From NCBI RefSeq assembly GCF_038049925.1, contig NZ_CP145809.1:2762599-2826598 (forward strand): DNA of 64,000 bases, read 5' to 3'. Shown one piece after another: positions 46,101 to 63,914 of the stretch. The first letter of the stretch is position 1, and each line of letters starts with the position of its first letter. The translations under genes and the position numbers were made by a program. The notes beneath the pieces were generated by a model that saw only the letters and a list, made by a program, of their open reading frames with translations, was not told where the DNA came from and did no database searches. The stretch is from Georgenia sp. M64. GTDB taxonomy: Bacteria > Actinomycetota > Actinomycetes > Actinomycetales > Actinomycetaceae.

Positions 46101-47681
46101 ATGCAGGCAGTCTTCACGACCCTGGCCGAGCAGCCGCTGCTGCTCCTCTTCGGGGTGCTGGGGGTCGGCGCGGTCATCGGCCGGATCTCCGTCCGGGGCA
46201 TCTCGCTCGGTGCGGCCGCCGTGCTCTTCAGCGCCATCGGGGTCACGGCGTGGGCCGACTCCTCCGGCATCACGGTGGAGATACCGGAGGTCGTGGGGTT
46301 CCTCGGCCTGGCGGTCTTCGCCTTCGTCACGGGCATCACGTCGGGCCCCAACTTCTTCCACACCCTGCGCACGGCCTGGCCGGTCATGCTTGCGGTCGCC
46401 GCCGTCCTCGTCGCCGGTGCCGCCACGGCGGTGGGCCTGGGCCGCACCCTCGGCCTCGGTGCGGAGACGATCGCCGGAACGTTCGCGGGAGCGCTCACCA
46501 ACACCCCCGCCCTCGCCGCGGCGGGCGGGACACCGGCGGCCACGGTGGGGTACGCCGTCTCCTACCTGTTCGGCGTGCTGGGCATGCTGGCCCTGACCAC
46601 GCTCGCCCTGCGCTTCAGCGCCACCGACACCGACGCCCCGGCACCGGTCGTCGACGTCACCCTGCGGGTGGACACGGAGGCTCAGCCCACGGTGGCCGAG
46701 CTGCGGAGCAGGCACGGTGGCCAGCTGCTCTTCTCCAGGATCCGCCGGGAGGAGACCGGGCCGGCCGAGAGCGTGCCGGACGACACCGTGCTCCACGCGG
46801 GGGACGTCATCACCGTCGTCGGGCCGACGACGGAGATCGAGACGCTCACCGCCGAGCTCGGCCACCGCTCCTCCCACGACCTCATGCTCGACCGCTCGCA
46901 CCTGGACTTCCGACGGATGACGGTCTCCGACCCCCGCCTCGCCGGCCGGACGGTCGGCCAGCTGGGTCTCGAGACGAGGTTCCAGGCGACCGTCGCGCGG
47001 GTCCGGCGCGGAGACGTCGACATGGTCGCCACGCCCGACCTCGTCGTCCAGATGGGCGACCGGGTCCGGGTGGTCGCGCCGACCTCGCGGATGAACGAGG
47101 TCACCCGGTACTTCGGCGACTCCGCACGTGGCCTCTCGGACATCAACCCCGCGGCGTTCGGCCTGGGTCTGCTCGTCGGCCTCCTCATCGGTGAGATCCC
47201 CATCCCCGTCCCCGGTGGTGCGACGTTCTCGATCGGCGCCGCGGCAGGCACACTCATCGTCGGCCTGATCATGGGCCGCATCGGCCGGATCGGGCGGGTG
47301 GTGACCGCACTGCCCTACACCGCGTCCATGGTCCTCTCCGAGTTCGGCCTCCTTGTCTTCCTCGCCTACGCCGGGACCAAGGCCGGCTCCCTCATCACCG
47401 ACGCCTTCACCTCGGGCGACGTGGTCGCCATCTTCATCCTCGGTCTCGCGACCACGCTCGTGGTGGGCGCGGGGACCTTCGCCGTTCTGCGTTGGGGGTT
47501 CCACAGCGGCGGCACACGGCTTGCGGGCATCCTCGGCGGAACGCAGACACAGCCGGCGCTCCTGGCCTACGCCAACGGCCGCACCGGCCACGACCCCCGG
47601 GTGGCGCTGGGCTACGCCCTTGTCTACCCCACCGCCATGGTGGTCAAGATTCTCCTGGCACAGGTCCTCGGCGGCCTCTGA
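46101..47681 (+). CDS. AspT/AAE-family transporter with TrkA-C domains
   Basis: A 526-residue membrane protein of the aspartate:alanine exchanger family. Five to six hydrophobic segments at each end flank two central cytosolic TrkA-C domains (around residues 195-345; DTVLHAGDVITVVGPTTEI, MGDRVRVVAPTSRM). GALTNTPALAAAGG and GGTQTQPALLAYANGR are the two half-repeat signature loops. The exchanged substrates are unknown; no decarboxylase is adjacent. Confidence 0.85.
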   Translation: MQAVFTTLAEQPLLLLFGVLGVGAVIGRISVRGISLGAAAVLFSAIGVTAWADSSGITVEIPEVVGFLGLAVFAFVTGITSGPNFFHTLRTAWPVMLAVAAVLVAGAATAVGLGRTLGLGAETIAGTFAGALTNTPALAAAGGTPAATVGYAVSYLFGVLGMLALTTLALRFSATDTDAPAPVVDVTLRVDTEAQPTVAELRSRHGGQLLFSRIRREETGPAESVPDDTVLHAGDVITVVGPTTEIETLTAELGHRSSHDLMLDRSHLDFRRMTVSDPRLAGRTVGQLGLETRFQATVARVRRGDVDMVATPDLVVQMGDRVRVVAPTSRMNEVTRYFGDSARGLSDINPAAFGLGLLVGLLIGEIPIPVPGGATFSIGAAAGTLIVGLIMGRIGRIGRVVTALPYTASMVLSEFGLLVFLAYAGTKAGSLITDAFTSGDVVAIFILGLATTLVVGAGTFAVLRWGFHSGGTRLAGILGGTQTQPALLAYANGRTGHDPRVALGYALVYPTAMVVKILLAQVLGGL

Positions 47682-47800
47682 GCTCGGCCGTCCACGAGCC
47701 GGGCGCGGCCGGCGGTCGACGAGCCGAGGGAAGCGAGACGGTCGCCGAGGCGAGATGGCCTGTGGAGGCCGACTTACCGGTAAGCCCGAGCCGTAGTGCA
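47682..47800. other. Intergenic stretch with a 12-bp palindrome
   Basis: There is no gene here. The only feature seen is CTTACCGGTAAG at 47773-47784, a perfect palindrome of unknown role. It directly precedes the 20-bp repeat array. Confidence 0.4.
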
Positions 47801-47910
47801 GCAGACCGTCGTCCGGGAACGCAGACCGCCGTTCAGGAATGCAGAAAGGCGTCCAGTAATGCAGAAAGGCGTCCAGTAATGCAGAAAGGCGTCCAGTAAT
47901 GCAGAAAGGC
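47801..47910. repeat. 20-bp tandem repeat array abutting an rRNA terminator
   Basis: Five and a half units of 20 bp. Three identical units (47841-47900) read GCAGAAAGGCGTCCAGTAAT, two diverged units lie before them, and a half unit GCAGAAAGGC is also the left arm of the rRNA terminator. There are no spacers, so it is not CRISPR, and the period is not a multiple of three. It looks like slipped duplication spreading from the terminator arm. Confidence 0.85.
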
Positions 47911-47920
47911 CACACCCTTT
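47905..47920 (-). terminator. Distal half of rRNA operon 1 terminator, split by IS21
   Basis: AAAGGCCACACCC (47905-47917) plus TTT is the left arm of the hairpin that is intact at 52544-52573 and 60491-60520. Its right arm lies at 50583-50595, on the other side of the IS element. Bases 47915-47920 are the left copy of the target duplication. Confidence 0.85.
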
Positions 47921-47940
47921 TGTTGGCGGCCACGGGAGAC

Positions 47941-48013
47941 TGCCCGGAGGCGGCCAGATAGCTGCCCGGTGGCGGTCGTGAGAGTTGCCCGCTGACGGTC
48001 ATGGGATCTGCCC
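47941..48013. repeat. Left-end 23-bp repeats of IS21
   Basis: Four TGCCC-containing units at 47941, 47963, 47986 and 48009, most followed by a (G/A)CGG(T/C)C block. They match the right-end series in inverted orientation and are probably transposase-binding sites. Confidence 0.8.
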
Positions 48014-48111
48014 GACACGACATTCCTGCCCTGCCGCGCTGACGCGGTTCGGGGCCCCTCCTCGGGTGCGATGGCGGTGCTGAAGCGCCCATCGCCCCGA
48101 GGAGGGACAAC

Positions 48112-49644
48112 GTGAAGTCTGCCGAGGAGATCATGGAAATTCTCGAAGCGTTTGATCTGACTGGTTCGTACAGGGACGCCGGCGAGCTCGCCGGGGTCTC
48201 CCATCACACCGTCGCCCGATACGTCGCCGCTCGTGACGCGGGACGGTTGAGCGAGAGGCCGGCGGCCCGTCCGCAGCTGATCGATGAGTTCTTGCCCAAG
48301 GTCGAGGAGTGGGTGGACAAGAGCAACGGCAAGATCCGCGCCGACATCGCCCATGACAAGCTGGTTGCCCTGGGATTCACCGGGTCGGAGCGGACAACCC
48401 GCCGGGCGGTCGCGGCGGTGAAGAAGGCTTACCGGCAGGGCAGGGCCCGGGTGCATCGGCCCTGGGTCACCGAGCCGGGGCTGTGGTTGCAGTACGACTT
48501 CGGTGACGGCCCGGTCATCGACGGCGCGCGGACGGTGTTGTTCTGCGCGTGGCTGGCGTGGTCGAGGTTCCGGGTCGTGCTGGCGATCAGGGACAAGACG
48601 ATGCCGAGCGTGTTCGCCGCCCTGGACCAGGTCTTCCGGGTTCTGGGTGGGGTGCCGACGTATGTGCTGACCGACAACGAGAAGACCGTCACCGTCGAGC
48701 ACATCGCCGGGATGGCGGTGCGGAACCCGCAGATGGTGGCCTTCGCCCGGCACTACGGGGTCAGCGTGCTCACGTGCGAGCCGGCCGACCCGGCAAGCAA
48801 GGGCGGGACGGAGGCCACGGTCAAGGTCGCCAAGGCCGACCTGGTCCCGAAGGAGACGAACCTGCTGCCCGGTTACGCCTCGTTCGCCGAGCTCGAGGCG
48901 GCCTGTCAGGCGTTCACCGATCTGGTCAATCACCGGGTCCACCGGGTCACCCGGCGGGTCCCGGCGGAGATGCTGGCCGAGGAACGCGCCCGCCTGCATG
49001 CCCTGCCGGCGGCCCCGCACACGGTCGCGTTCGGGCTGACACGGCAGGTGCCGGCGAACTCCCCGATGGTGACCTTCGAGGCCGGGCAGTACTCCGTGCC
49101 GCATCACCTCCTCGGGGAGAGGGTGTGGGTCCGCACCTACGGCGCCGGGCCTGGGGAGCAGGTCGTCATCGTCCACGCCGGCGAGTCCGGCCCGGTCGAG
49201 GTCGCCCGCCACGCCCGCGCCACACCGGGCTCCCCGAGCATCGACGACGCGCACTTCCCGCCCGCCCCGGCCGGTGCCCTGGAGCGCCGGCCGCGTCCGA
49301 AGAGCGCCGCGGAGATCGAGTTCCTCGCCCTGGGTGACGGGGCCCGGCTCTGGCTGAGCGAGGCCGCCGCGGCCGGCACGACGAAGATGCGGGTCAAGAT
49401 GGCCGAGGCCGTCGCCCTGGCCAAGCTCTTCGATCCCGGTGAGGTCGACTGGGCCCTGGGCCACGCCGCCGTCCACGCCCGCTTCGCCGAGGCCGACCTG
49501 CCCTCGATCCTGAACCACGCGGGCACGAGCGACGGTGAGGTCCACCGCGCCGGGGAGGACCGCTCCTTGACCCAGGGCACCGCCGGCTGGGCCGCCCTGG
49601 GCCAGCAACCGCCCGCCAGCCCCGGCGTCGAGGAGGTGGCCTGA
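48112..49644 (+). CDS. istA: IS21-family transposase IstA
   Basis: A 510-residue DDE transposase. An N-terminal helix-turn-helix (YRDAGELAGVSHHTVARYVAAR) is at residues about 20-41, and the catalytic acids are D in LQYDFGDG, D in VLTDNEKT and E in SKGGTEATVKV. The GTG start has GAGGAGG upstream. It overlaps istB by one base (TGATG). Full length, with no stop or frameshift. Confidence 0.96.
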   Translation: MKSAEEIMEILEAFDLTGSYRDAGELAGVSHHTVARYVAARDAGRLSERPAARPQLIDEFLPKVEEWVDKSNGKIRADIAHDKLVALGFTGSERTTRRAVAAVKKAYRQGRARVHRPWVTEPGLWLQYDFGDGPVIDGARTVLFCAWLAWSRFRVVLAIRDKTMPSVFAALDQVFRVLGGVPTYVLTDNEKTVTVEHIAGMAVRNPQMVAFARHYGVSVLTCEPADPASKGGTEATVKVAKADLVPKETNLLPGYASFAELEAACQAFTDLVNHRVHRVTRRVPAEMLAEERARLHALPAAPHTVAFGLTRQVPANSPMVTFEAGQYSVPHHLLGERVWVRTYGAGPGEQVVIVHAGESGPVEVARHARATPGSPSIDDAHFPPAPAGALERRPRPKSAAEIEFLALGDGARLWLSEAAAAGTTKMRVKMAEAVALAKLFDPGEVDWALGHAAVHARFAEADLPSILNHAGTSDGEVHRAGEDRSLTQGTAGWAALGQQPPASPGVEEVA

Positions 49645-50453
49645 TGACCACCACGACCACACGCACGAGCGTGCCGGCCCTGGGAGTGCCGTCCGCGCCG
49701 CCGCTACCCGGCGACCTCGAGGCCCTGCTCCGCCGGCTGCGCCTGCCCCACATCCGCCACCAGGCACCCGAGGTCATCGCCACCGCCAAGGCCCAACGCT
49801 GGGAACCCGTCGAGGTTCTACGGGCCCTGTTCGCCGAGGAGGCCGCCGGCCGGGACCGGGCCTCCCTGGCCACCCGCCGGACCGCGGCCGGGTTCCCCAC
49901 CGGCAAGACGTTCGACGCCTGGGACGAGGCCGCGTCCTCGATCCCGGTCCCGACCCAGCACGCGCTACGGACCCTGGAGTGGGTCCACCGCAAGGAGAAC
50001 CTCGTCGTCTGCGGGCCGTCGGGGACCGGGAAGACGTTCCTGCTCGAGGCCCTGGGGCACCAAGCCGTCGAGCAAGGCCTGCGGGTCTCGTGGTTCACCC
50101 TCGAAGACCTCGGCGCCCTCCTGCGCAGGCACCGCGCCGACGACACCGTCACCAAGGCCATCGCGAAGGTGCTGCGCGCCGACCTCGTGGTCGTCGACGA
50201 CATCGGCCTCCTCCCGGTCGCCACCGACGCCGCCGAGGGCCTCTACCGCCTCGTCGACGCCGCCTACGAGAAACGAGCCGTCGCGATCAGCTCCAACCTC
50301 CACCCCGCCGGGTTCGACGAGCTCATGCCCAAGACCATCGCCACCGCGACCGTCGACCGGCTCCTCCACCACGCCCACGTCTGCCAGACCAGCGGCGAGT
50401 CCGTCCGCCTGTCCCAGGCCCTCTCCGGTCGAGGAGTGACGCCCTTGGCCTGA
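49644..50453 (+). CDS. istB: IS21-family helper ATPase IstB
   Basis: A 269-residue DnaC-like AAA+ ATPase that helps IstA choose targets. Walker A CGPSGTGKT and Walker B LVVVDDIGLL are present, with sensor residues SSNLHP near the C-terminus. It is intact and translationally coupled to istA. Confidence 0.96.
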   Translation: MTTTTTRTSVPALGVPSAPPLPGDLEALLRRLRLPHIRHQAPEVIATAKAQRWEPVEVLRALFAEEAAGRDRASLATRRTAAGFPTGKTFDAWDEAASSIPVPTQHALRTLEWVHRKENLVVCGPSGTGKTFLLEALGHQAVEQGLRVSWFTLEDLGALLRRHRADDTVTKAIAKVLRADLVVVDDIGLLPVATDAAEGLYRLVDAAYEKRAVAISSNLHPAGFDELMPKTIATATVDRLLHHAHVCQTSGESVRLSQALSGRGVTPLA

Positions 50454-50481
50454 CCACCCGGGCCGGTGATGGCCAGCCCCT

Positions 50482-50555
50482 GGGCAGATCCCATGGCCAT
50501 CACCGGGCAGATCCCGTGACCGTCACCGGGCAGGTCTCACGACCGCCCCTGGGCA
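50482..50555. repeat. Right-end 23-bp repeats of IS21
   Basis: Four GGGCA boxes exactly 23 bp apart (50482, 50505, 50528, 50551), the mirror image of the left-end series. Confidence 0.8.
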
Positions 50556-50575
50556 GTTCCCACTGTCCCTTGACA

Positions 50576-50595
50576 CCCTTTCGGGTGTGGCCTTT
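50576..50595 (-). terminator. Proximal half of rRNA operon 1 terminator, split by IS21
   Basis: The target duplication CCCTTT, then C and GGGTGTGGCCTTT, which is the right arm of the rRNA terminator. Because the left arm is 2.65 kb away, transcription from the 5S side would read into the IS antisense to istAB. Confidence 0.85.
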
Positions 50596-50604
50596 CCACA
50601 ATGG

Positions 50605-50724
50605 TGTTCGGCGGTGTCCTACTCTCCCACACAGTCTCCCGTGCAGTACCATCGGCGCTGAGGGGCTTAGCTTCCGGGTTCGGAATGGGACCGGGCGTTT
50701 CCCCCTCGCTATGACCGCCGTAAC
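50605..50724 (-). rRNA. rrf: 5S rRNA, copy 1
   Basis: About 120 nt, with the actinobacterial 5S sequence (5' GTTACGGCGGTCATAG, ACGCCCGGTCCCATTCCGAA, 3' GACACCGCCGAACA). Appears identical to copies 2 and 3. Ends set by comparison with known 5S genes. Confidence 0.93.
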
Positions 50725-50868
50725 TCTGTCGAGTTGTGCGCAACCCCTTCCGCGTTCCCCTCGTTTCCGCCGGCCACCCGGTGTGGGGGTGGTGGTGGGG
50801 TGTGTGGGGTGCGGGGTGCGTTACCCGGGAACCGTACAGTGGACGCAAGCAGTCGTTTGGATGCTTTG

Positions 50869-51871
<1,003 letters not shown>

Positions 51872-52272
51872 AGCGACTTGTCACACCCGGCGAGCAGCAC
51901 CGATCCGTCGAGGCGCTCGGCCTGCATGACGGTCTCGACGGAGTCGGCGATCACGTCGCGGGAGACCAGCGAGAAGTGCATCCCCTCGTGCCCCATCGAG
52001 ATCCCGTCAGAGACCGAGATGGTCCCGAACTGGAGTGGATATCCGCCGCCGGCGTGGACGCCGTCCTTCGCGGCCTGCGCCAGGCGGTCGAGGGAGAGGT
52101 TGCAGGGGGTGATCTCGTTCCAGGAGCTCGCGACTCCGATCTGGGGCTTGGCAAAGTCCTCGTCGCCCATACCCACCGCGCGAAGCATGCCGCGCGCGGC
52201 GGTGGCCTCGATGCCATCCGTGACCGTGCGGCTACGGGGCTTGATGTCCGGGCCGGTAGCTGTGTCATCCAT
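51872..52272 (-). pseudogene. ilvD: ilvD 5' fragment, fused to truncated 23S
   Basis: The first 401 bp of ilvD (133 codons; same [20 protein letters not shown] start as the intact gene) end at GCDKSL and run into 23S sequence. It appears identical to 59819-60219, offset 7,947 bp. The frame continues into the rRNA for about 17 codons. It lacks most of the enzyme and two of the cluster cysteines. Confidence 0.95.
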
Positions 52273-52543
52273 GCGGCTGAGTCTAGAGCGACCCGCTTCC
52301 ACCGCTGCTCACGTGGCCGAGCATCGGACACCGGCGCGGGACACCGGCACGGCGTCCTGAGCCACCAAGTCGCGTGGCGGCCCGGCGCTGGGAGTGTGTC
52401 TGTGCCCGTGGTGTGAGCGGTAAGCGGTACGCCCGGCCCGGGTCGGGGAGAGGTCGGATACGAAGAAGGGAGCGGGCACCCGCGCGGGCACGGCGCCTTT
52501 GTGGGTCCGGAGATGCTGAAATCTGTTGGGACCGGGAATGCAG
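52273..52543. other. ilvD upstream region, copy 2
   Basis: Identical by eye to 60220-60490. It holds a TAGACT -10 box at 52280-52285, 7 nt from the ATG, and no gene that I can support. Confidence 0.5.
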
Positions 52544-52573
52544 AAAGGCCACACCCTTTCGGGTGTGGCCTTT
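52544..52573. terminator. rRNA operon 2 terminator
   Basis: A perfect 13-bp stem AAAGGCCACACCC / GGGTGTGGCCTTT with a 4-nt loop, ten bases beyond the 5S 3' end. The arms end in T-runs on both strands, so it can act in both directions. Confidence 0.9.
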
Positions 52574-52582
52574 CCACAATGG

Positions 52583-52702
52583 TGTTCGGCGGTGTCCTAC
52601 TCTCCCACACAGTCTCCCGTGCAGTACCATCGGCGCTGAGGGGCTTAGCTTCCGGGTTCGGAATGGGACCGGGCGTTTCCCCCTCGCTATGACCGCCGTA
52701 AC
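52583..52702 (-). rRNA. rrf: 5S rRNA, copy 2
   Basis: About 120 nt, apparently identical to copy 1 (offset 1,978). Last gene of the complete operon 2. Confidence 0.93.
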
Positions 52703-52846
52703 TCTGTCGAGTTGTGCGCAACCCCTTCCGCGTTCCCCTCGTTTCCGCCGGCCACCCGGTGTGGGGGTGGTGGTGGGGTGTGTGGGGTGCGGGGTGCGTT
52801 ACCCGGGAACCGTACAGTGGACGCAAGCAGTCGTTTGGATGCTTTG

Positions 52847-57814
<4,968 letters not shown>

Positions 57815-58314
57815 AAACACTCGCCAAACCACACCCAAAAGCGCGGCCGACAAACCATACGAAGAGCACACCCCCAACCCACCAAAGCAGGCCAAGGGCA
57901 AACCCATGACTACACACACCCAGACCCAACCGGGGGCCAGGACCAGGCGCGATAACCAAAACAAAACAAAGACCCCAGACACCACAACCAACCCCCCACC
58001 ACAAAAGCAGGAGACCAGCCACGACACCCAGAATCAAATGGCATCAAAAACTTGGCACACTGTTGAGTTCTCAAGAAACAGACACACACCACCCAGACCC
58101 GAAACAACCCTCGGACCCGAACTGGGGCAACCTCTCTAACTTATACCCCCCACCGCACCCAGTCAACTTCACCAGTTTCCCAGCTCCATCGACCGAACCA
58201 CGCCGGCCAGGCACCCACCAACGACCGCAGCACAAGACCACGAACCGAAGAGGGAAAGTCTCCGCGGGACCGGCCACCATCACGGTGTCCGTACCTCCCT
58301 GGCGGGACTCAGAA
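57815..58314 (-). other. rRNA operon 2 leader
   Basis: About 500 bp between the promoter and the 16S. TTGAGAACTCAACAGTGTGC at 58055-58074 (on the minus strand) is the element found in many actinobacterial rRNA leaders (antitermination/processing). The rest is A/C-rich on the plus strand with no coding sense. Confidence 0.65.
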
Positions 58315-58344
58315 ATATTAAGCAGCCCCCACCCCCACCGTCAA
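58315..58344 (-). promoter_or_regulatory. rRNA operon 2 promoter
   Basis: -35 TTGACG (58339-58344) and -10 TAATAT (58315-58320) with an 18-bp G-rich spacer: the best sigma-70 match in the window, in the right place and direction for the 16S-23S-5S operon. Confidence 0.75.
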
Positions 58345-58446
58345 ACCCACCCACCATGGCCTACACCACACCCCACCAGCCCACGAGACCCCGGCCGGCG
58401 GCACCACACCGCCAACACACACGGCGCCGCGGCGCGTGGGAGCGCG

Positions 58447-58479
58447 ACAGCGCCCCACCCGAGCCGGGTGGGGCGCTGT
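58447..58479. terminator. Hairpin downstream of ilvD
   Basis: A perfect 14-bp stem (ACAGCGCCCCACCC with its complement, loop GAGCC), 34 bp after the ilvD stop and about 100 bp before the rRNA promoter. No U-tract. Probably the ilvD terminator, preventing readthrough into the rRNA promoter. Confidence 0.8.
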
Positions 58480-58512
58480 GCATGTGCGTCGACGGCGGGG
58501 CCTGCGTCGTCC

Positions 58513-60219
58513 CTACTCGAGGATCGCTCCTCGGGAGGCCGAGCGGACGAGCTTGGTGTACTTGCCGAGGACGCCCTTGGTGTACCGGGGCGGCAGGGGC
58601 TGCCAGCCGTCACGGCGACGAGAGAGCTCGGCGTCGTCGACGAGAAGCTCGAGGCGACCGCCGGCGACGTCGAGCCGGATCTGGTCGCCGTCCTGGATGA
58701 ACGCGATGGGACCGCCGTCGACCGCCTCGGGGGCGATGTGTCCCACGCACAGACCGGTGGTCCCGCCCGAGAACCGGCCGTCCGTGAGCAGCAGGACGTC
58801 CTTGCCCAGGCCGGCGCCCTTGATGGCACCGGTGATCGCGAGCATCTCGCGCATGCCCGGCCCACCCTTCGGTCCCTCGTACCGGATCACGACGACGTCC
58901 CCATGACCGATCGTGCCGTTCTCGAGCGCGTCCATCGCAGCCCGTTCACGGTCGAACACGCGCGCGGTGCCCTCGAAGACGTCGGACTCGAAGCCGGCCG
59001 ACTTCACGACGGCGCCCTCGGGTGCGAGGGAGCCGTGGAGGATGGTGATGCCGCCGGTGGGTGCGATCGGCGTCGATGCCGCGCGGAGCACCTTCCCGTC
59101 CGGTGCGGGCGGGTCGAGCTTCTCGAGGTTCTCCGCGACGGTCCGCCCGGTGACGGTCATGCAGTCACCGTCGAGGAGCCCGGCGTCGAACAGCGACCTC
59201 ATGACCACCTGGATGCCGCCCACCCGGTCCACGTCGTTCATGACGTACCGGCCGTAGGGCTTGAGGTCGGCGAGGTGGGGAACCTTGGCGCCGATCCGCC
59301 GGAAGTCGTCGAGGGTGAGGTCGACGTCCGCCTCGTGCGCGATGGCGAGGAGGTGGAGGACCGCGTTGGTGGATCCCCCGAAGGCCTGGACCACCGCGAT
59401 GGCGTTCTCGAACGCTGCCTTCGTCATGATGTCGTGCGAGGTGATGCCCTGCCGGAGCAGTTCCACCACCGCCTCGCCGGCCCGCCGGGCGGCGGCGTCG
59501 CGGCGCCGGTCGGCCGAGGGCGGGCTGGCCGAACCGGGGATCGACATGCCGATCGCCTCGGCGACCGTCGCCATGGTGTTCGCCGTGTAGTAGCCACCGC
59601 AGGCACCCTCACCCGGACAGATCGCGCGCTCGATCCGCTCGAGGTCCTCGGTGCTCATGAGGCCGCGGGAGCAGGCCCCGACCGCCTCGAACGCATCGAT
59701 GATGGTCACGTCCTTCTCGGTGCCGTCCGAGAGCTTCACCCATCCCGGCATGATCGTGCCGGCGTAGATGAAGACGCTCGCCAGGTCGAGCCGCGCCGCC
59801 GCCATGAGCATGCCGGGAAGCGACTTGTCACACCCGGCGAGCAGCACCGATCCGTCGAGGCGCTCGGCCTGCATGACGGTCTCGACGGAGTCGGCGATCA
59901 CGTCGCGGGAGACCAGCGAGAAGTGCATCCCCTCGTGCCCCATCGAGATCCCGTCAGAGACCGAGATGGTCCCGAACTGGAGTGGATATCCGCCGCCGGC
60001 GTGGACGCCGTCCTTCGCGGCCTGCGCCAGGCGGTCGAGGGAGAGGTTGCAGGGGGTGATCTCGTTCCAGGAGCTCGCGACTCCGATCTGGGGCTTGGCA
60101 AAGTCCTCGTCGCCCATACCCACCGCGCGAAGCATGCCGCGCGCGGCGGTGGCCTCGATGCCATCCGTGACCGTGCGGCTACGGGGCTTGATGTCCGGGC
60201 CGGTAGCTGTGTCATCCAT
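58513..60219 (-). CDS. ilvD: Dihydroxy-acid dehydratase
   Basis: A 568-residue Fe-S dehydratase acting on the dihydroxy acids of Val/Leu and Ile synthesis. Cluster and active-site motifs: [41 protein letters not shown], and the C-terminal [21 protein letters not shown]. The ATG at 60219 has no Shine-Dalgarno, but a TAGACT -10 ends 7 nt upstream, so the mRNA is probably leaderless. It sits between two rRNA operons on the same strand. Confidence 0.97.
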   Translation of the reverse strand: MDDTATGPDIKPRSRTVTDGIEATAARGMLRAVGMGDEDFAKPQIGVASSWNEITPCNLSLDRLAQAAKDGVHAGGGYPLQFGTISVSDGISMGHEGMHFSLVSRDVIADSVETVMQAERLDGSVLLAGCDKSLPGMLMAAARLDLASVFIYAGTIMPGWVKLSDGTEKDVTIIDAFEAVGACSRGLMSTEDLERIERAICPGEGACGGYYTANTMATVAEAIGMSIPGSASPPSADRRRDAAARRAGEAVVELLRQGITSHDIMTKAAFENAIAVVQAFGGSTNAVLHLLAIAHEADVDLTLDDFRRIGAKVPHLADLKPYGRYVMNDVDRVGGIQVVMRSLFDAGLLDGDCMTVTGRTVAENLEKLDPPAPDGKVLRAASTPIAPTGGITILHGSLAPEGAVVKSAGFESDVFEGTARVFDRERAAMDALENGTIGHGDVVVIRYEGPKGGPGMREMLAITGAIKGAGLGKDVLLLTDGRFSGGTTGLCVGHIAPEAVDGGPIAFIQDGDQIRLDVAGGRLELLVDDAELSRRRDGWQPLPPRYTKGVLGKYTKLVRSASRGAILE

Positions 60220-60226
60220 GCGGCTG

Positions 60227-60232
60227 AGTCTA
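60227..60232 (-). promoter_or_regulatory. -10 box of ilvD
   Basis: TAGACT on the minus strand, 7 nt before the ATG. No good -35 is visible at 17-18 bp. It predicts a leaderless transcript. Confidence 0.45.
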
Positions 60233-60490
60233 GAGCGACCCGCTTCCACCGCTGCTCACGTGGCCGAGCATCGGACACCGGCGCGGGACACCGGCACGGC
60301 GTCCTGAGCCACCAAGTCGCGTGGCGGCCCGGCGCTGGGAGTGTGTCTGTGCCCGTGGTGTGAGCGGTAAGCGGTACGCCCGGCCCGGGTCGGGGAGAGG
60401 TCGGATACGAAGAAGGGAGCGGGCACCCGCGCGGGCACGGCGCCTTTGTGGGTCCGGAGATGCTGAAATCTGTTGGGACCGGGAATGCAG

Positions 60491-60520
60491 AAAGGCCACA
60501 CCCTTTCGGGTGTGGCCTTT
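60491..60520. terminator. rRNA operon 3 terminator
   Basis: Same perfect 13-bp hairpin as at 52544-52573 (offset 7,947), intact. Confidence 0.9.
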
Positions 60521-60529
60521 CCACAATGG

Positions 60530-60649
60530 TGTTCGGCGGTGTCCTACTCTCCCACACAGTCTCCCGTGCAGTACCATCGGCGCTGAGGGGCTTAGCTTCC
60601 GGGTTCGGAATGGGACCGGGCGTTTCCCCCTCGCTATGACCGCCGTAAC
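60530..60649 (-). rRNA. rrf: 5S rRNA, copy 3
   Basis: About 120 nt, apparently identical to copies 1 and 2. Confidence 0.93.
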
Positions 60650-60793
60650 TCTGTCGAGTTGTGCGCAACCCCTTCCGCGTTCCCCTCGTTTCCGCCGGCC
60701 ACCCGGTGTGGGGGTGGTGGTGGGGTGTGTGGGGTGCGGGGTGCGTTACCCGGGAACCGTACAGTGGACGCAAGCAGTCGTTTGGATGCTTTG

Positions 60794-63914
<3,121 letters not shown>

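Larger units (their letters stand above)
47921..50575 (+). mobile_element. IS21-family insertion sequence, complete
   Basis: A 2,655-bp element with istA and istB. The ends are imperfect inverted repeats TGT...ACA (16 of 25 bp by eye), flanked by the 6-bp direct repeat CCCTTT (47915-47920 and 50576-50581). Each end carries four TGCCC boxes spaced 22-23 bp (47941, 47963, 47986, 48009; and the complements at 50482, 50505, 50528, 50551), the multiple transposase-binding sites usual for IS21. Both genes are intact, so the copy may be active. It has inserted into the loop of an rRNA terminator. Confidence 0.95.

Noticed and set aside
47773-47784. 12-bp palindrome CTTACCGGTAAG as a regulator site
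   Set aside because: It lies after the transporter stop, far from any start codon, and could arise by chance; no second copy was seen near a promoter.
47801-47910. Possible CRISPR array
   Set aside because: The 20-bp units are directly adjacent without spacers and no cas gene is near.
51872-52302. ilvD fragment as a second functional dehydratase gene
   Set aside because: Only 133 of 568 codons are present, without most catalytic and cluster residues.
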